From Halictus rubicundus (Eukaryota; Arthropoda; Insecta; Hymenoptera; Halictidae), in contig NC_135153.1 of NCBI RefSeq assembly GCF_050948215.1, positions 3,748,058 through 3,812,057 on the forward strand: DNA of 64,000 bases. Reading direction: 5' to 3'. Below the pieces are notes generated by a model that saw only the letters and a list, made by a program, of their open reading frames with translations, ran no database searches and was not told the origin of the DNA. Below are positions 10,921 to 21,690 of the stretch, in pieces; position 1 is the stretch's first letter, and each line of letters opens with the position of its first letter. The translations under genes and the position numbers were made by a program.

Positions 10921-12144
10921 TAACGACAATTTCGTCACGACCCAGTTAACATATCGCCGCCAATGAAATCGTGAAAATTGAAACGCGACAAATATTTAAT
11001 CGACACACCTGAGAAACGAATGTGCCCGTCTCCCGTTAATAAAATTCGAAAAAGGAGGTCAACAACGTCCGAAAAAAAAAAAAAAAAACGAAAGACACCA
11101 ACCATTGTTGCCAACGTGTTCGTGTTTGCAAACGGTGAAGAATCGTGCCGAAGTCTTTACCCGGACGTCACCCGGTACAGCGGTCGCGTTGAAATAATAA
11201 TTTCATGAAATTGTAGCGCCGTAAATTGTTCGGTAACGAGGACCGAGCGACGCGATAAAACGGGTGAAATCATTATGAGTCGAACGGGATGGGCCGCGCG
11301 GCGAAATTATTTTCAGATCGCGCGCGAACGGCCCCCCCCCCCCCAGTAACGTTTACAGCGATATGAAATTAAAGCGCGGCGGAAACTTCCGAATTCCGCG
11401 CGAGCCTCGGCCGCGATCGTTTTAATCCCATTATCCGACGGCACCGTGTCTCGTACTTCCCGCTGTTCGAGCCGCCGCGACGCGCGGAGAGAGCTTCGAT
11501 TCCGATCGGTGGGAGCTTTGGTTCCGAGCGGAGAGAGACCGCGCCGCGCGTCGTCCCGATAGGGGGTACTAATAATCGTACGATGTACGCGCGGCACGTT
11601 TCATTTAGCAAATTGCCAATAAATGGCGATGGCGATCGCGTCGGGCTCACCCCATAAACGCAATCCAGCCCCATCTTTCTTCCCCTTTCACCCTAAATGT
11701 CCCTGTCGCCGTCTCTTTCTCCACCCCTTTTCACCTTCCAGCTGCGTCTCGCTCCCCCGTACAGCGCGTTTCTCCTTTCGCCTTCAACGCTTGTAGAGCT
11801 TCCTCCTTTTTCCGCTCGACGCCCGTCGCGTCGACTATCCACGTGTCTCGCTCACCCGATCCCCCATCGCTCGACCCCCCTAACTCCACAGACTACCCCT
11901 AAAGTTCCCCGGCGTCAACTCTCGACGAATTAAGTTCCAAGAGGGAGGTTTCGCAGAGAGTTTATGGGGTTAGGTTACCGTAGCCGATTTCAACCCCCGC
12001 TACAGAGATTGGTATCTACACCTACGGTGGCGAAACCCTCGGCAACCCCCTTGGCACCCCCTCGGAACCATTGTGCACAGTATGTATACCATATGCGTGT
12101 GTGTCTGGCCCCCCTCGACAGCGACGTGCGTGCGCGCGCGTGTC

Positions 12145-12184
<40 letters not shown>

Positions 12185-12537
12185 CGAGCGCGCGACACGT
12201 AGCACGTGATCGTCAAACCCAAAGCCATAAACGTAAACAAGGGTTGTTAGGACTGCCTCCGGGCAAGAGGCCGGCACTTAAAGTCGGGACTAAATATTTT
12301 GCACCCTTCGACAAGTACGAGTCGCGGCGATAGGGTCGATCCCGGCGCAAATTGATTTCACGTTACGCTCGGCGCGCCGTGCCGACCGTCATTTCTGGCG
12401 ACGGGAAAAGTGACGCGTGTGACGAGCCAATGGTACGCGAGCAACAATGTGTTGCTTTTTACTGGCGCGTTTCGCGCGAATGCGGTTACACTTTCCGCAG
12501 GTGCGGGACTGTTCCAACGTTTCTTCGAACGCGGCGC
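10921..12537. other. CpG-rich unique block
   Basis: Long CpG-dense unique sequence with poly-C (11332-11344), a pyrimidine-rich tract (11670-11900) and a TG/CG microsatellite. Many overlapping frames are open on both strands (for example 11369-11674 minus), which is expected of stop-poor GC-rich DNA. None shows a domain. Candidate regulatory or untranslated-exon DNA. Confidence 0.35.
12144..12194. repeat. (TG)n/(CG)n microsatellite
   Basis: About 14 TG units are followed directly by alternating CG. Alternating purine-pyrimidine DNA of this kind is prone to Z-DNA and slippage. Confidence 0.95.
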
Positions 12538-12541
12538 TTAA

Positions 12542-12975
12542 GGGGGCCGGTATGGTTCGAAATCCATATACGTATGCAAGGGTCAAAATCTAGACAAACT
12601 GCTGCTTCAATATTGCAATGAGCAGTTTAGAAGTGGTCAATTGTGTTTCCTAAAAGTCCAATCTACGTCTGTGTAGAGCCCAAATTGCGAATTTCTACCT
12701 CATCGTGGAGTAATTTGTAATATTCGGCAGAAAATTCGAATTCTGAAGCAAGTATGACGTCACAAGATAGCTGCCGCTGACAGATTCTCTTAATTTCGAG
12801 AGATTTAGTGTTCCTATCGAAAGAAAGGCTCTATACAGACGTAGCAAAGACATGTACAAACACGGTGGTATGCATTTTTAATTGATTACTTACTTATTTA
12901 AGACGTAAAATGTCTAGAAAAAAAGGAACAACGTAACATAGCGTGACAGCCAAGGCCAAATGCCTGCCGGCCCCC
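12542..12975. mobile_element. piggyBac-like TTAA MITE
   Basis: TTAA lies on both sides (12538-12541, 12976-12979). The ends are GGGGGCCGGTATGG and its approximate inverse CCTGCCGGCCCCC. The exact TTAA duplication with G/C-rich TIRs is the hallmark of piggyBac-type elements. The 434-bp interior is non-coding. Confidence 0.85.
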
Positions 12976-12993
12976 TTAACACACGAGACTGTA

Positions 12994-13356
12994 CAGGATG
13001 TTCCAAAAATGTTGTATTTCCTTGTAGGGGATGATTCCTGATGCCATTTCAGGTCACTTTTCCCTTTGCGAAAATGTTCTCCGAGGCTTTGTTAAGGAGT
13101 TATCAACGAAAAACGCGGACCAATCAGAGCGCGGATACAGAAGGTCGTTTCTGACTCAGCCAATGCCAACGCCATCCTCGGCGGGAGCTGTCGCCGAGCC
13201 GGGAGCCCTCTGCTATAGCCGCGCTCTGATTGGTTCGTGTTTTTCGTTAATAACTCGTTAATAAAGCTGCAGAGAACATTTTCGCACAGGAGAAAGTTAT
13301 TTCAAATGATCTCAGGAATCCTTCCTTACAAGGAAGCACATTTTTGGGACACCCTG
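12994..13356. mobile_element. TA-flanked palindromic MITE, CAGGGTGTCCCA family
   Basis: It starts CAGGATGTTCCAAAAATGTTG and ends ATTTTTGGGACACCCTG, flanked by TA. The arms extend inward over more than 130 bp (AGGTCACTTTTCC, GCGAAAATGTTCT and their inverses). The loop-proximal arms ACCAATCAGAGCGCGG (13119-13134) and its perfect inverse (13219-13234) carry divergent CCAAT boxes. It is 363 bp, non-coding and a longer relative of 8033-8214. Confidence 0.88.
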
Positions 13357-13688
13357 TATGTAGAATACACTTTTCATTCCTTTTCTTATTTCTTATAGTT
13401 TTGTCCCCAGGGAGTGGTTTATTAATTTACAGAAATTCGATGTGGTGAGAAATTGGTTGTGCATGAAGTTGGATTGAAAAGGGTTAACACGTCCGTTGCT
13501 ACCGTCACATATGTGTGACGTTCAGAATTATCGTAGTGTCTGTGAAAATAGTTAAATTTTTTTCATATAAGCCTTCATTTAAAATCGTAATATCTAATAT
13601 AATAATCGAATAGTTCATGAGTTTCCTGCAATAAATTCTTTGATGTTCCACGAAAGAGGTAAGCAGACTGAAAATTTAACATCGACTA
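13357..13688. other. Unique DNA with an orphan piggyBac-like end
   Basis: TTAACACGTCCGTTGCTACC starts at 13484 and is followed by a GTCACA-TATG-TGTGAC hairpin (13504-13519), the layout seen at 16748. No matching right end is visible. The rest is AT-rich. Confidence 0.5.
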
Positions 13689-13891
13689 CGGTGTTTACTC
13701 TATATATGTCCCAAATTCCTGGCCGATAAATGTCCCAGAAATATCCCCACCGCCGCGAGGTACACTCCGCGAGGGGCCAAGAAGCTCGAGACACCTCGAT
13801 CGTCGAAGAGTGTAGCAAAGAATAGTATCTCCTCGCCGATATATGTCCATGGCCAGACCCGTGTTTTGGACAAGTATCGAATAAAACAATA
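13689..13891 (-). mobile_element. Rep-A MITE, subfamily B
   Basis: It starts CGGTGTTTACTCTATATATG after TA and ends ...GTTTTGGACAAGTATCGAATAAAACA, the mutated inverse. It contains CCCCACCGCCGCGAGG, the subfamily B core TTCTTTGATC region and GGCCAGACCCGTG. It is near full length with a decayed right end. Confidence 0.82.
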
Positions 13892-14866
13892 TATTGCGAA
13901 ACGTGCAAAACGTGATCACACGGTTCGGGACGCGTTAACACGCGGGTGCCCGGTAATTAAAATTTGAAATTCGTTCGACCGATCACCCGACAACCGAAAG
14001 ATTAAAAACGGACGCGGCTTCCGATCAAAGGAGAATCATCGACGTGTTCGTGTCACGTAATCTGGATCAGTGGTCATTTCGTGCACACGATTCGGACCCT
14101 CGTGAAAATAAAATCGTGAGCGTCCGCCGCGATTATCGCGATACGTATCTTCGCTGCGGAGATTCATGATCGCGCGATATTAATCTTCGGCAGCGGCGGC
14201 ACGGCTCGGCGCAACGGCAGGAAAATGAAACGCGGCGATCCCTGGTACAAATCGCGGCTCTCTTAATATTAAAGCGGTATTGATCGTCGACAATTAATTA
14301 CCTCGTCGGGGGGGGGGGGGGGGGGGGGGAGGGCGGCAGTGAATTGTAATGGCGCAATCTGATACTGCGGCGCGGTTCCGTTCGGCCGTTTGTCCGCTCG
14401 GAAGGAGAAAAAGACTGTTGATTTACGTGTCGGTTAAACCAACCAAATTACTTTGTACAATCAACACCGCGCGTATACCGTCGGTGTAAAGCAAATTAGC
14501 CGCGCCCGAATATTGACATTTTTATCGGAATAGCGGTAGCTGTTGATTTCAGCCGCGCGTTCATTACATTCGGCCCCCGGATGTCGCGTCGCGTACCCGA
14601 GCTACCCGCCACCCCGTCGCGGGTACAAACAGCGACACGATTTTAAAACTGTCACGAACCTTTATCCGCTCGAAACCCACCGAGCCCTCAAACGCGTATC
14701 AATATCCGTTGCCTATCTGTATGGCGTGCAGTCGACTGTGATAGTGCTTGCGATGCTAGACGAGCGTCCGAACTACACTGGCTTTTATCAACCCATTCGG
14801 TCCCGAGCAACGAAATAAGACGATTTATGCATAATCCGTTACTTATTACTTTTTATTTCGTATGTA
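13892..14866. other. CpG-rich unique block
   Basis: Strongly CpG-rich unique sequence with a poly-G run of about 20 bases at 14310-14330. A 91-codon frame (14543-14818) is open without recognisable motifs. No gene call is possible. Confidence 0.35.
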
Positions 14867-14882
14867 CAGTGATTTCTCTATA

Positions 14883-16051
14883 CAGGGTGGGTCGCCACAT
14901 TTTGCCATCTAGATTTACGTCATTATTATTACGCATAGCAAACAATGTTTCAGATGAAGTTGAATGGTTTTGAGAGGGGCACATTCTGATGGTACATTTT
15001 TTGTAGGAGGACGTGTAAAGGACATATGAAGGTCATTAATGTTTTTTTTTTTAAATGGAATCATATATTTTTTATTGCATCAGCTGATGCTCCTTCATAT
15101 TCTTTACAAAAAAGTATTAATCTATTTGTGTAAAAAAATCATTAGTTTAGGAGATATTTTAATTGTAATGTCTCTTTACAGAAAAGGTTCAATGTGGCGA
15201 CCATTTGCATCAGAACACTTTCTGAATCGAGAAGTTAATGACTCACTAACATTGCGTAGCGTATCTGATGTTATTTTGTTACACTCATTGATGATACGAT
15301 CCCTCATATTGGCCATTGTAGTCGAAGACTCAGCGTACACTTTATTTTTTAAGTAGCCCCACAAGAAAAAGTCGAGGGGCGTTAGATCTGGTGATCTTGC
15401 CGGAAAATGAATGGGGCCACCTCGCCCTATCCAACGATTTGTGAACATTCGATTTAATGTATCCCTTGCTATTCTTGGATAATGAGCAGGGAAACCATCC
15501 TGTTGAATCCACATTATTTGTTGTGTGTGCAATGGTAAATCATCTAAAAATGTCCATAGAGTATTTGATAAAAAATGTGCATATTTTGGTCCGGTTAGTG
15601 ATCCTTCGATAAAGTATGGACCAATAAGTCTAAATTTCACAATAAGTAGGAGAGCAAAAATTATCAACATGGAAAATGTAAATATTTACATTGATAATTC
15701 TTGCTCTCCTACTACATTATCACATTGAATTCATAATATTGACCAGGTAGTCGAGATTTCCTAACAAGTTAGAATTAAAATATCTCCTAAACTAATGATT
15801 TTTTTACACAAATAGATTAATACTTTTTGTAAAAAATATGAAGGAGCATCAGCTGATGCAATAAAAAATATATGATTCCATTTAAAAAAACATTAATGAC
15901 CTTCACATGTCCTTTACACGTCCACCTATAAAAAAAATGTACCATCAGAATGTGCCACTCTCAAAACCATTCAACTTCATCTGAAACATTGTTTGCTATG
16001 CGTAATAATAATGACGTAAATCTAGATGGCAAAATGTGACGACCCACCCTG
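14883..16051 (-). mobile_element. DD41D-type Tc1/mariner element with long TIRs
   Basis: The element begins CAGGGTGGGTCGCCACATTT and ends with the inverse, with TA duplicated on both sides. The inverted arms are very long (14883-15166 and 15773-16051, about 280 bp) and nearly identical by eye (about 95% or more), indicating a young insertion. The interior holds only the 3' part of a transposase gene and a 67-bp hairpin (15646-15712), so it is a deletion derivative. It sits inside Rep-A. Confidence 0.93.
15176..15670 (-). pseudogene. Truncated IS630-Tc1-mariner transposase, C-terminal half
   Basis: The 164-codon frame includes WIQQDGFPAHY (second catalytic Asp) and ARSPDLTPLDFFLWGYLKNK (third Asp). 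I count 41 residues between these Asp residues, the DD41D spacing, and not 34 as in mariner. The N-terminal HTH region and the first catalytic Asp are absent. The frame runs into an internal hairpin (15646-15712), which supplies the first dozen residues artificially. The 3' end abuts the left inverted arm. It cannot be catalytic alone. Confidence 0.9.
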
Positions 16052-16205
16052 TATATGTCGCCAAGGCCTGGATGATAAACGTCGCGGAATTGTCCCCACT
16101 ATCGCGGGGTATACTCCATAAATAACACGGCTCGGGTAGGTCTCCTGGACGATACACGACAATAGCAAGACTCGTGTTGTTGACATATATCGAGAATTCG
16201 CTGTA

Positions 16206-16743
16206 TATAACATATTAACTGATTTTAATGAAAAAATTTAATATCTCTTTCTTAATATACATTATGCTTTAAAAATAAGTGTAATTAATATAGACAGAGT
16301 AATTGGTACCACCACAGTAATTGGGTCCCTAGATAATTTACATACTATTCGGTCGAAACATAAAGATTCCGTTACAATACTATCCCACCTTGCGTTATAC
16401 TTACTTTATGCTACGTATAATAATCGATTATACAAAAATATATAAAACTGAACTTTTATGAATTTGATTTTTTAATTCTCCATTTATCTTTATATATTTT
16501 ATTACTTTACTTTCGCGTTATCGTGATGGCCATGATGTTATTACATGCATTTATTTATATTTTTATGAGACGAAGATATACTACAACACTCTCCTTAAAT
16601 TATTTTCCTGAATCGTATATGAATTATCCATAGAAATTTATTCGACTGTGAATTTGACTATACATATAAATTTGAGTTCTAAAGCAGGACTGTGGAAGCA
16701 AGAATGATTTCTATACAAGTTTTTGTCACGAAGTTACAACACT
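16206..16743. other. AT-rich intergenic DNA
   Basis: AT-rich unique sequence. No feature is recognised between Rep-A and the TTAA element. Confidence 0.45.
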
Positions 16744-16747
16744 TTAA

Positions 16748-16972
16748 CACGTTGACTGCCATGTCACCCATATATGGGTGACGGAATTATTTGTCCAGGT
16801 TTTAAAATGAATTTTTATGTTAATGTATTCATTGTATCAAATTTGATTAGGATCTGTAAAACGCAAGAAAGCTGGAGGACTACACAATATCATACATTTA
16901 ATTTTTATTTCATTAAATAACTTACTTTGATTTTATGGGGTTTTTGAGGTTTCTAGTTGGGCCGTGAAAGTG
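16748..16972 (+). mobile_element. piggyBac-like TTAA MITE with subterminal palindrome
   Basis: TTAA lies on both sides (16744-16747, 16973-16976). The left end CACGTTGACTGCCATG pairs loosely with the inverse of the right end (CACTTTCACGGCC). A perfect 20-bp palindrome, GTCACCCATATATGGGTGAC, lies at 16763-16782. The 42035-42269 copy is closely similar over the whole length. It is non-coding. Confidence 0.85.
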
Positions 16973-16976
16973 TTAA

Positions 16977-18180
16977 ATGTCAAAAATTTTTCGACGAAAA
17001 ACTGCTCCTCCCATTTTGTTCGCCAGCGTGATACAATCACTTGCTGACTCAAAAATGTACTACATATATTTTTTGAAGTTCCACATACTGCATAGCCGTA
17101 TTTTCTCCTCACCGTTTTTTAAACCTTCAGTCTTTTCATTAATGCCAATATTTCCAAGTAAATCGCCACAGTCTGCGTACAGAGAATCCCGATTAATAGA
17201 TTCCGCGGGACAGAAACGCGAATATCGCCGTTCGTTTTCCAATCACTTTTTCATTTGCAAATTTACAGTTTCGGAATCACGGATATGAAAAATGGGAATA
17301 TCGGTTGGACGGCGAGTTAGATATTACGCTATTCATATATATCGATAGTTCTATCAATATACCCGTGAGCCGCCACGTGGATTATCGCGCGGCTCGTTAT
17401 TAATTCAACGCCCAGGTATTTTTCCGGAACACCAATTCCGTTCTCCGGTTTATACGTCAGGCACGCCTGACAGTAGCAAGCATTTTTCACCGTAATTACT
17501 TTCAATTACAGATAACGTTAACGCAGCGAGAGCGTTTTCGTTAAATACAGCCGGGCTGGGAGCACCGCTCCACGACTTAACGACCAGGCGACACGCATGT
17601 TGAATTGTTAACGAAAACCAACAACAGATAACAACGTCCTGCAGTTGCCGCCCTTAAATTAGCCCTTGTGCAACTAGCATAAGCTTGCTCGCCTATTCGT
17701 CTCTCTCTCGACATTTTTTTCGAAACTTCCGGCTCGCAAGTAGAACATTTTTGGGACACCCTGCATACAAATTTTCCTTTCGAGAAATAACTTTCCAAAA
17801 ATAGAATCAAAATAGTTGCACTGGAATATTAACAAAATTATTGTTCATGTTAGGTGCACATATCAGTTCTTTTTTAGTAATTTCGCACAATGTCTACACC
17901 TCAGTTTATCTTAAACGAACAACTCTCTCCTCCCTCCTCGAAATTATTAATGCCATTCTAATTTTGTTTAACCTATTTTTTACATATGGGGGGTGTTAAG
18001 CGATTTAAGTGATTTCTTGTAATTTCCTACGTCATTCAAACATGTTATTCTTATTTTTAAATTGGTTAACATTTTTATTCATTTGTTTTTATTGTTGATT
18101 TGTGCCTTCGGTATTTTTCCAAAAATATTCCGCCCCTGGATTTTACCGCCCTGAGCTACAGACCCTGAAACTGATGTTTT
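16977..18180. other. Unique DNA with an orphan MITE end
   Basis: The stretch is AT-rich on the left and CpG-containing at 17330-17720. An isolated terminus, AACATTTTTGGGACACCCTG (17744-17763), belongs to the CAGGGTGTCCCA class but has no visible partner. No gene is recognised. Confidence 0.4.
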
Positions 18181-18436
18181 TGCCTTCAAGGTCACTTCAA
18201 GGTCATGGTCGTTGAACTCATCTTGATACCGACTACCACATCGCGTTATAAAACATGCATGTTAATATGCAAAAGCATTCAATGACCTTGAAGAAACCGT
18301 TACAATTAGCTTCACAGAATTTCTTTTTATAACCATTAGACGCGCACCTTGAGACCATGTACTATTTAGACGTTTTTTCTTACTTTCAATAGTAACGGAA
18401 ATAATTTAGGTGTTCGAGGTAAAATTAACCACCCTG
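18181..18436. mobile_element. Partial TA-type MITE carrying TCAAGGTCA sites
   Basis: The right end reads AATTAACCACCCTG followed by TA (18437-18438), the terminal class seen at 21420 and 34.9 kb. Inside are TCAAGGTCA at 18186 and 18197 in direct repeat and the inverse TGACCTTGA at 18283. The left terminus is not identifiable, so the start is approximate. Confidence 0.5.
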
Positions 18437-18438
18437 TA

Positions 18439-18690
18439 TACAATGGTGCCTAATAAAGTGCATATCCGAAGCTGCATGCTACTTTTTATCTATTCATTTT
18501 TTGAAAAATCATGACTGATGCCAGGCAAATGGTTTGCGCTGTCTATGGTGGACTCCGTCTGAGTGACATTTGTTTAGAACGCTTCGTCATTTATACAACA
18601 CACGTTTTAAATCAAACGACGACGTTCGAAAATTAAAAATTAAAGCGGCAGTAAAGTTATTGCAACGGTAAACGCAAGTTCCCATAACCA
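18439..18690. other. Unique AT-rich DNA
   Basis: No repeat or coding signal is recognised here. Confidence 0.4.
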
Positions 18691-19130
18691 TGAGGTGACA
18701 CTAGCGGTGTGCCCCGAAATTACGGGCACCCGAGTCCTCGGGTCTGGTTTTTGAGAAGTCAGGCGGTCTCGACTAGATTTTGGCGGGAGAATGCCAAAAA
18801 TCCAAGTTTTAATGTTAGGTGTTCACTGGTTCAAAAGTGATGCTTGTTTAAACTTGAGCGATTCTAAGCGTTTTTGACGGGCAACGGCGGCGCCATGTTG
18901 GTATAGAGGTTGTGCTCGTTCACGAGCATTGAGGGATAAAGAGAGGACCGGCTGTGAAGCTCGCTTGTCAAAAACGCTTAAAATCGCTCATCTTTAAACA
19001 CGCATAACTTTTGAACCAGTGAATTCCTAACATTAGACCTTGGATTTTTGACATTTTCTCGTCAAAATCGACAGGATTATATGAAAAAAGGTTAAAAATC
19101 TCTGGGTCCCAGAGGTGAAGTTCAGCCTTC
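18691..19130. repeat. Imperfect foldback repeat related to 38.5 and 61.8 kb
   Basis: Two arms (about 18771-18905 and 18960-19090) are inverted copies of each other, with motifs AATGCCAAAAATCCAAG, CACTGGTTCAAAAGT and CGTTTTTGACG. Related sequence occurs inside the complete element 38521-39029 and as one arm at 61775-61935. The outer termini are degraded here. Confidence 0.75.
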
Positions 19131-19848
19131 TTAATCCTTAAACATTAGCAATGTTTGTATTACGTCATATATATGACAACGTACTATTCACGACAGCCAA
19201 CGTGTTACTCGAGTCGGCACAGGGGCTATGGTCGCAAAAAGTTCATAGACACGCTACTGAATTTACGCTACTGATCATTTGACAGCATATATGTATGTAT
19301 GGACTTATGCAGTTGGAATGTGACGAATGTCAATCGTGGATTAACGATACGCGCCAAGTAACATAACCTAGAAATTTCTCTTGGGATTACTATCTAAAAA
19401 ATGATTTCGAAGCTTCATTTTGATGTGGCATATTCATTCAGAAGCCGATTAATAGGTTTTGGATCTGTAAAGTGTTAATTTACCCATTGACTCTACCCAC
19501 GAAATCGATTCTCAATTTTTAGTTCAACGTTCAAGACAATCAAGGTATTGTCAAGAATCCACTCACTAAATCACGAACGTCATTTCTAAGAAGAGACATT
19601 CTTCAAATCAGTATTTAGAAACTGTAGTTTCTTCATCTTAATCGTACACAAAGCAAAGTGCACCCACGACAGACAAAAAAATGTTCAAGCTTTTCGTATT
19701 CCATATGTTTTCGTGTACGGTACGGTGGATGCTTTTTCGCGGGTCGAGCCACGCCTCCAAATCCATCCGGCGAAGGCTCTCTTCAGGGACGTGTCACAAA
19801 TTCATCGTGGTCTCTCTCTATCTATCTATCTCCTCTTCCATTTCACCC
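19131..19848. other. Unique DNA with a decayed piggyBac-like end
   Basis: On the minus strand, AACACGTTGGCTGTCG (about 19190-19206) is followed inward by a perfect GTCATATATATGAC palindrome (19164-19177), the same end plus hairpin layout as at 16748. The rest is unique and becomes pyrimidine-rich after 19800. Confidence 0.45.
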
Positions 19849-19880
19849 TTTCTCTCTCTCCCTCTTGCTCTCTCTCTCTC

Positions 19881-19918
<38 letters not shown>

Positions 19919-19926
19919 GCTCTCTC
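19849..19926. repeat. (CT)n microsatellite
   Basis: Nearly pure CT repeat with a few CCT and GCT interruptions. Three overlapping frames of Ser/Leu repeats arise from it and are not genes. Confidence 0.95.
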
Positions 19927-20278
19927 GTCCTTCTCGGCTCGACAACGTCACCGCAACAGCAGGAACGACAAGGCCGATGACTGCGCCGCTGGAGGGCGCG
20001 GGTGAACGGGGCTGAGGGTGCCATTACATTAATCCCGAAAGTCCCGACGAGCGCTCTCGGGGGCTCTTCGGGGCGTAAAGTGTCACGAAAGTGTCAGCTC
20101 CGACGCTCTCCGCAAGGTACACAGCCGTGTACAGGCCGTGAACGAAGCATGGGCACGCGCGCCGCTCTACCGGGTGGCACAAAATTCTACTGATCGTTGT
20201 ACAGTATTGTCTCGATGCATGTTAAAACCAGGGACTTGGAACCGGTATGATTTTGATACCGGTGTTGCACTGAGGCTA
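19927..20278. other. CpG-rich unique block
   Basis: GC-rich unique DNA with no recognisable coding domain. Confidence 0.35.
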
Positions 20279-20280
20279 TA

Positions 20281-20541
20281 CAGAGTGTCGAAAACCACGA
20301 AACAATCGGAGCACGGCTACATTAGACAGTTCCCGGCTCGACCAATGTGAACGCCGTGCTCAGTGGGACTTCTCGTTCGGCCGGAATTCGTCCGCTGTAG
20401 CCGCGCTCCGATTGGTCCGTGTTTTTCGTTGGTAACCCATTAACAAAGCTGCGCACAGCATTCTTGCACAGGAAAAAGTTACCGCAAATGAACTCAAGAA
20501 TCACTCCTGACAAGGAAGTACAACATTTTTGGGACACCCTG
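20281..20541. mobile_element. TA-flanked MITE, CAGGGTGTCCCA family
   Basis: The left end CAGAGTGTCGAAAACCACG is degraded. The right end ACATTTTTGGGACACCCTG is intact, followed by TA. The interior shares CCGCGCTCCGATTGGTCCGT and TTGCACAGGAAAAAGTTACC with 12994-13356, including the inverted CCAAT-bearing arms, but the left arm is shortened. It is non-coding. Confidence 0.82.
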
Positions 20542-20543
20542 TA

Positions 20544-21417
20544 CATTACCGAAATACACTCCTTAAAAAATTAAGGGAACACCTCTACGAATCCGAGAAA
20601 TTGAGTCAACTTCAAATGACCATAACTCCAGCAAAAATTGTTGTATCGATATGGTTACACAATCATTTGGAAGCGTGAAGTCTCTATTTTCAGATGCTTT
20701 TTCAAATTTTTAGCTATGTTGCTTTTTAACACAGTTATAGCGTTGTAAATAAGACTTTGAAAATTACAAAAAATTTTGTTCAATTTCCAGACGTCACACG
20801 GGGTGAGATACATTTTTGTGATAAATCGCGTTCCTGTGCAAAATACCTAGTTGTCAAATATTGTACGACTTTTTTTTTGTTCGAGTTATTCAACATTGAA
20901 TTAGATGTTGCCTCTTTAACTTTAACCGGCACTACAAAGCGAAAAATCATCGTAGAATCTTATGCAAAAGAGCAATAGGAAGTTCATTTCTTTCTCTTGG
21001 AGGCTCTTCTTTTGTTTTTTCAATTTAATTAACATTTCGATATACCAGGTCTTTTTGAAAATATGGTTAAAATATGCACAATCTCTATTTCTCATTCAAC
21101 TCGCTATATCTCGGCGAGAAATGATCGTAACACCATCATCTTAAGGTCAGTTTGAAGCAGAGATTCTGGCGATTCGATTGAACCCGCTGCGACAATTTTT
21201 TTCTATGAAAATTATGTTTAAACTTACCGATTCGCATAAAATGAGACTAATAGCGCTAGTTCGTCGCGCGTCAAGCGTGCTCTCTGATTCGCATCCCCAC
21301 CTAACGACGTAATTGACGGAAACGCCTGAAGACCCACCGAGGTACGCCGACATTATGACGTAAGGTAATTTAGACACATAAATAAATTTACCATTCAAAT
21401 TCTTTCTGGATCCGCTG
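20544..21417. other. AT-rich DNA with orphan TIR-like end
   Basis: ACACTCCTTAAAAAATTAAG at 20553 looks like a Tc1-type terminus, but no inverse copy follows. The remainder is AT-rich unique DNA ending in a CpG-richer stretch (21240-21350). Confidence 0.4.
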
Positions 21418-21419
21418 TA

Positions 21420-21688
21420 CAGGGTATATAAAAATTATTTGTGACGACCACCATAGCGCGATTCTGCACCTCTGGATCTGTGAAAAAAATTACCGCAAGA
21501 TTGACCTTGACCTTGAAAGTCAAGGTCAAAGTATCGAAAAATTTTTTTATTGCATCATATAGTATTTATCACTCAAATTTCACTATGGCCTTGATTTTCA
21601 AGATCAAGGTCAAGTTTGCGGTGCATTTTTTAACAGATATCCACCGATTCAGGGGGGTGGTTGAGACATATAAATTTTATGCACCCTG
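21420..21688. mobile_element. TA-flanked MITE with four TCAAGGTCA words
   Basis: It starts CAGGGTATATAAAAATTATT and ends AAATTTTATGCACCCTG, with TA on both sides and the arms (GACCACC/GGGTGGTTGAG) similar over about 33 bp. Its interior holds TGACCTTGA at 21502 and 21508 (overlapping), TCAAGGTCA at 21520 and again at 21604, so AGGTCA half-sites face each other. It is non-coding. Confidence 0.75.
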
Positions 21689-21690
21689 TA

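Larger units (their letters stand above)
14867..16203 (-). mobile_element. Rep-A MITE split by a nested transposon
   Basis: CAGTGATTTCTCTA at 14867 and the downstream part TATGTCGCCAAGGCCTGG...GAGAATTCGCTG (to 16203) form one Rep-A copy, interrupted at its terminal TATATA by the element 14883-16051. TA flanks the host copy (14865-14866, 16204-16205). Deleting the insert and one TA restores the family consensus exactly through the junction. The intact host would be about 166 bp, so it has an internal deletion. Confidence 0.93.
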
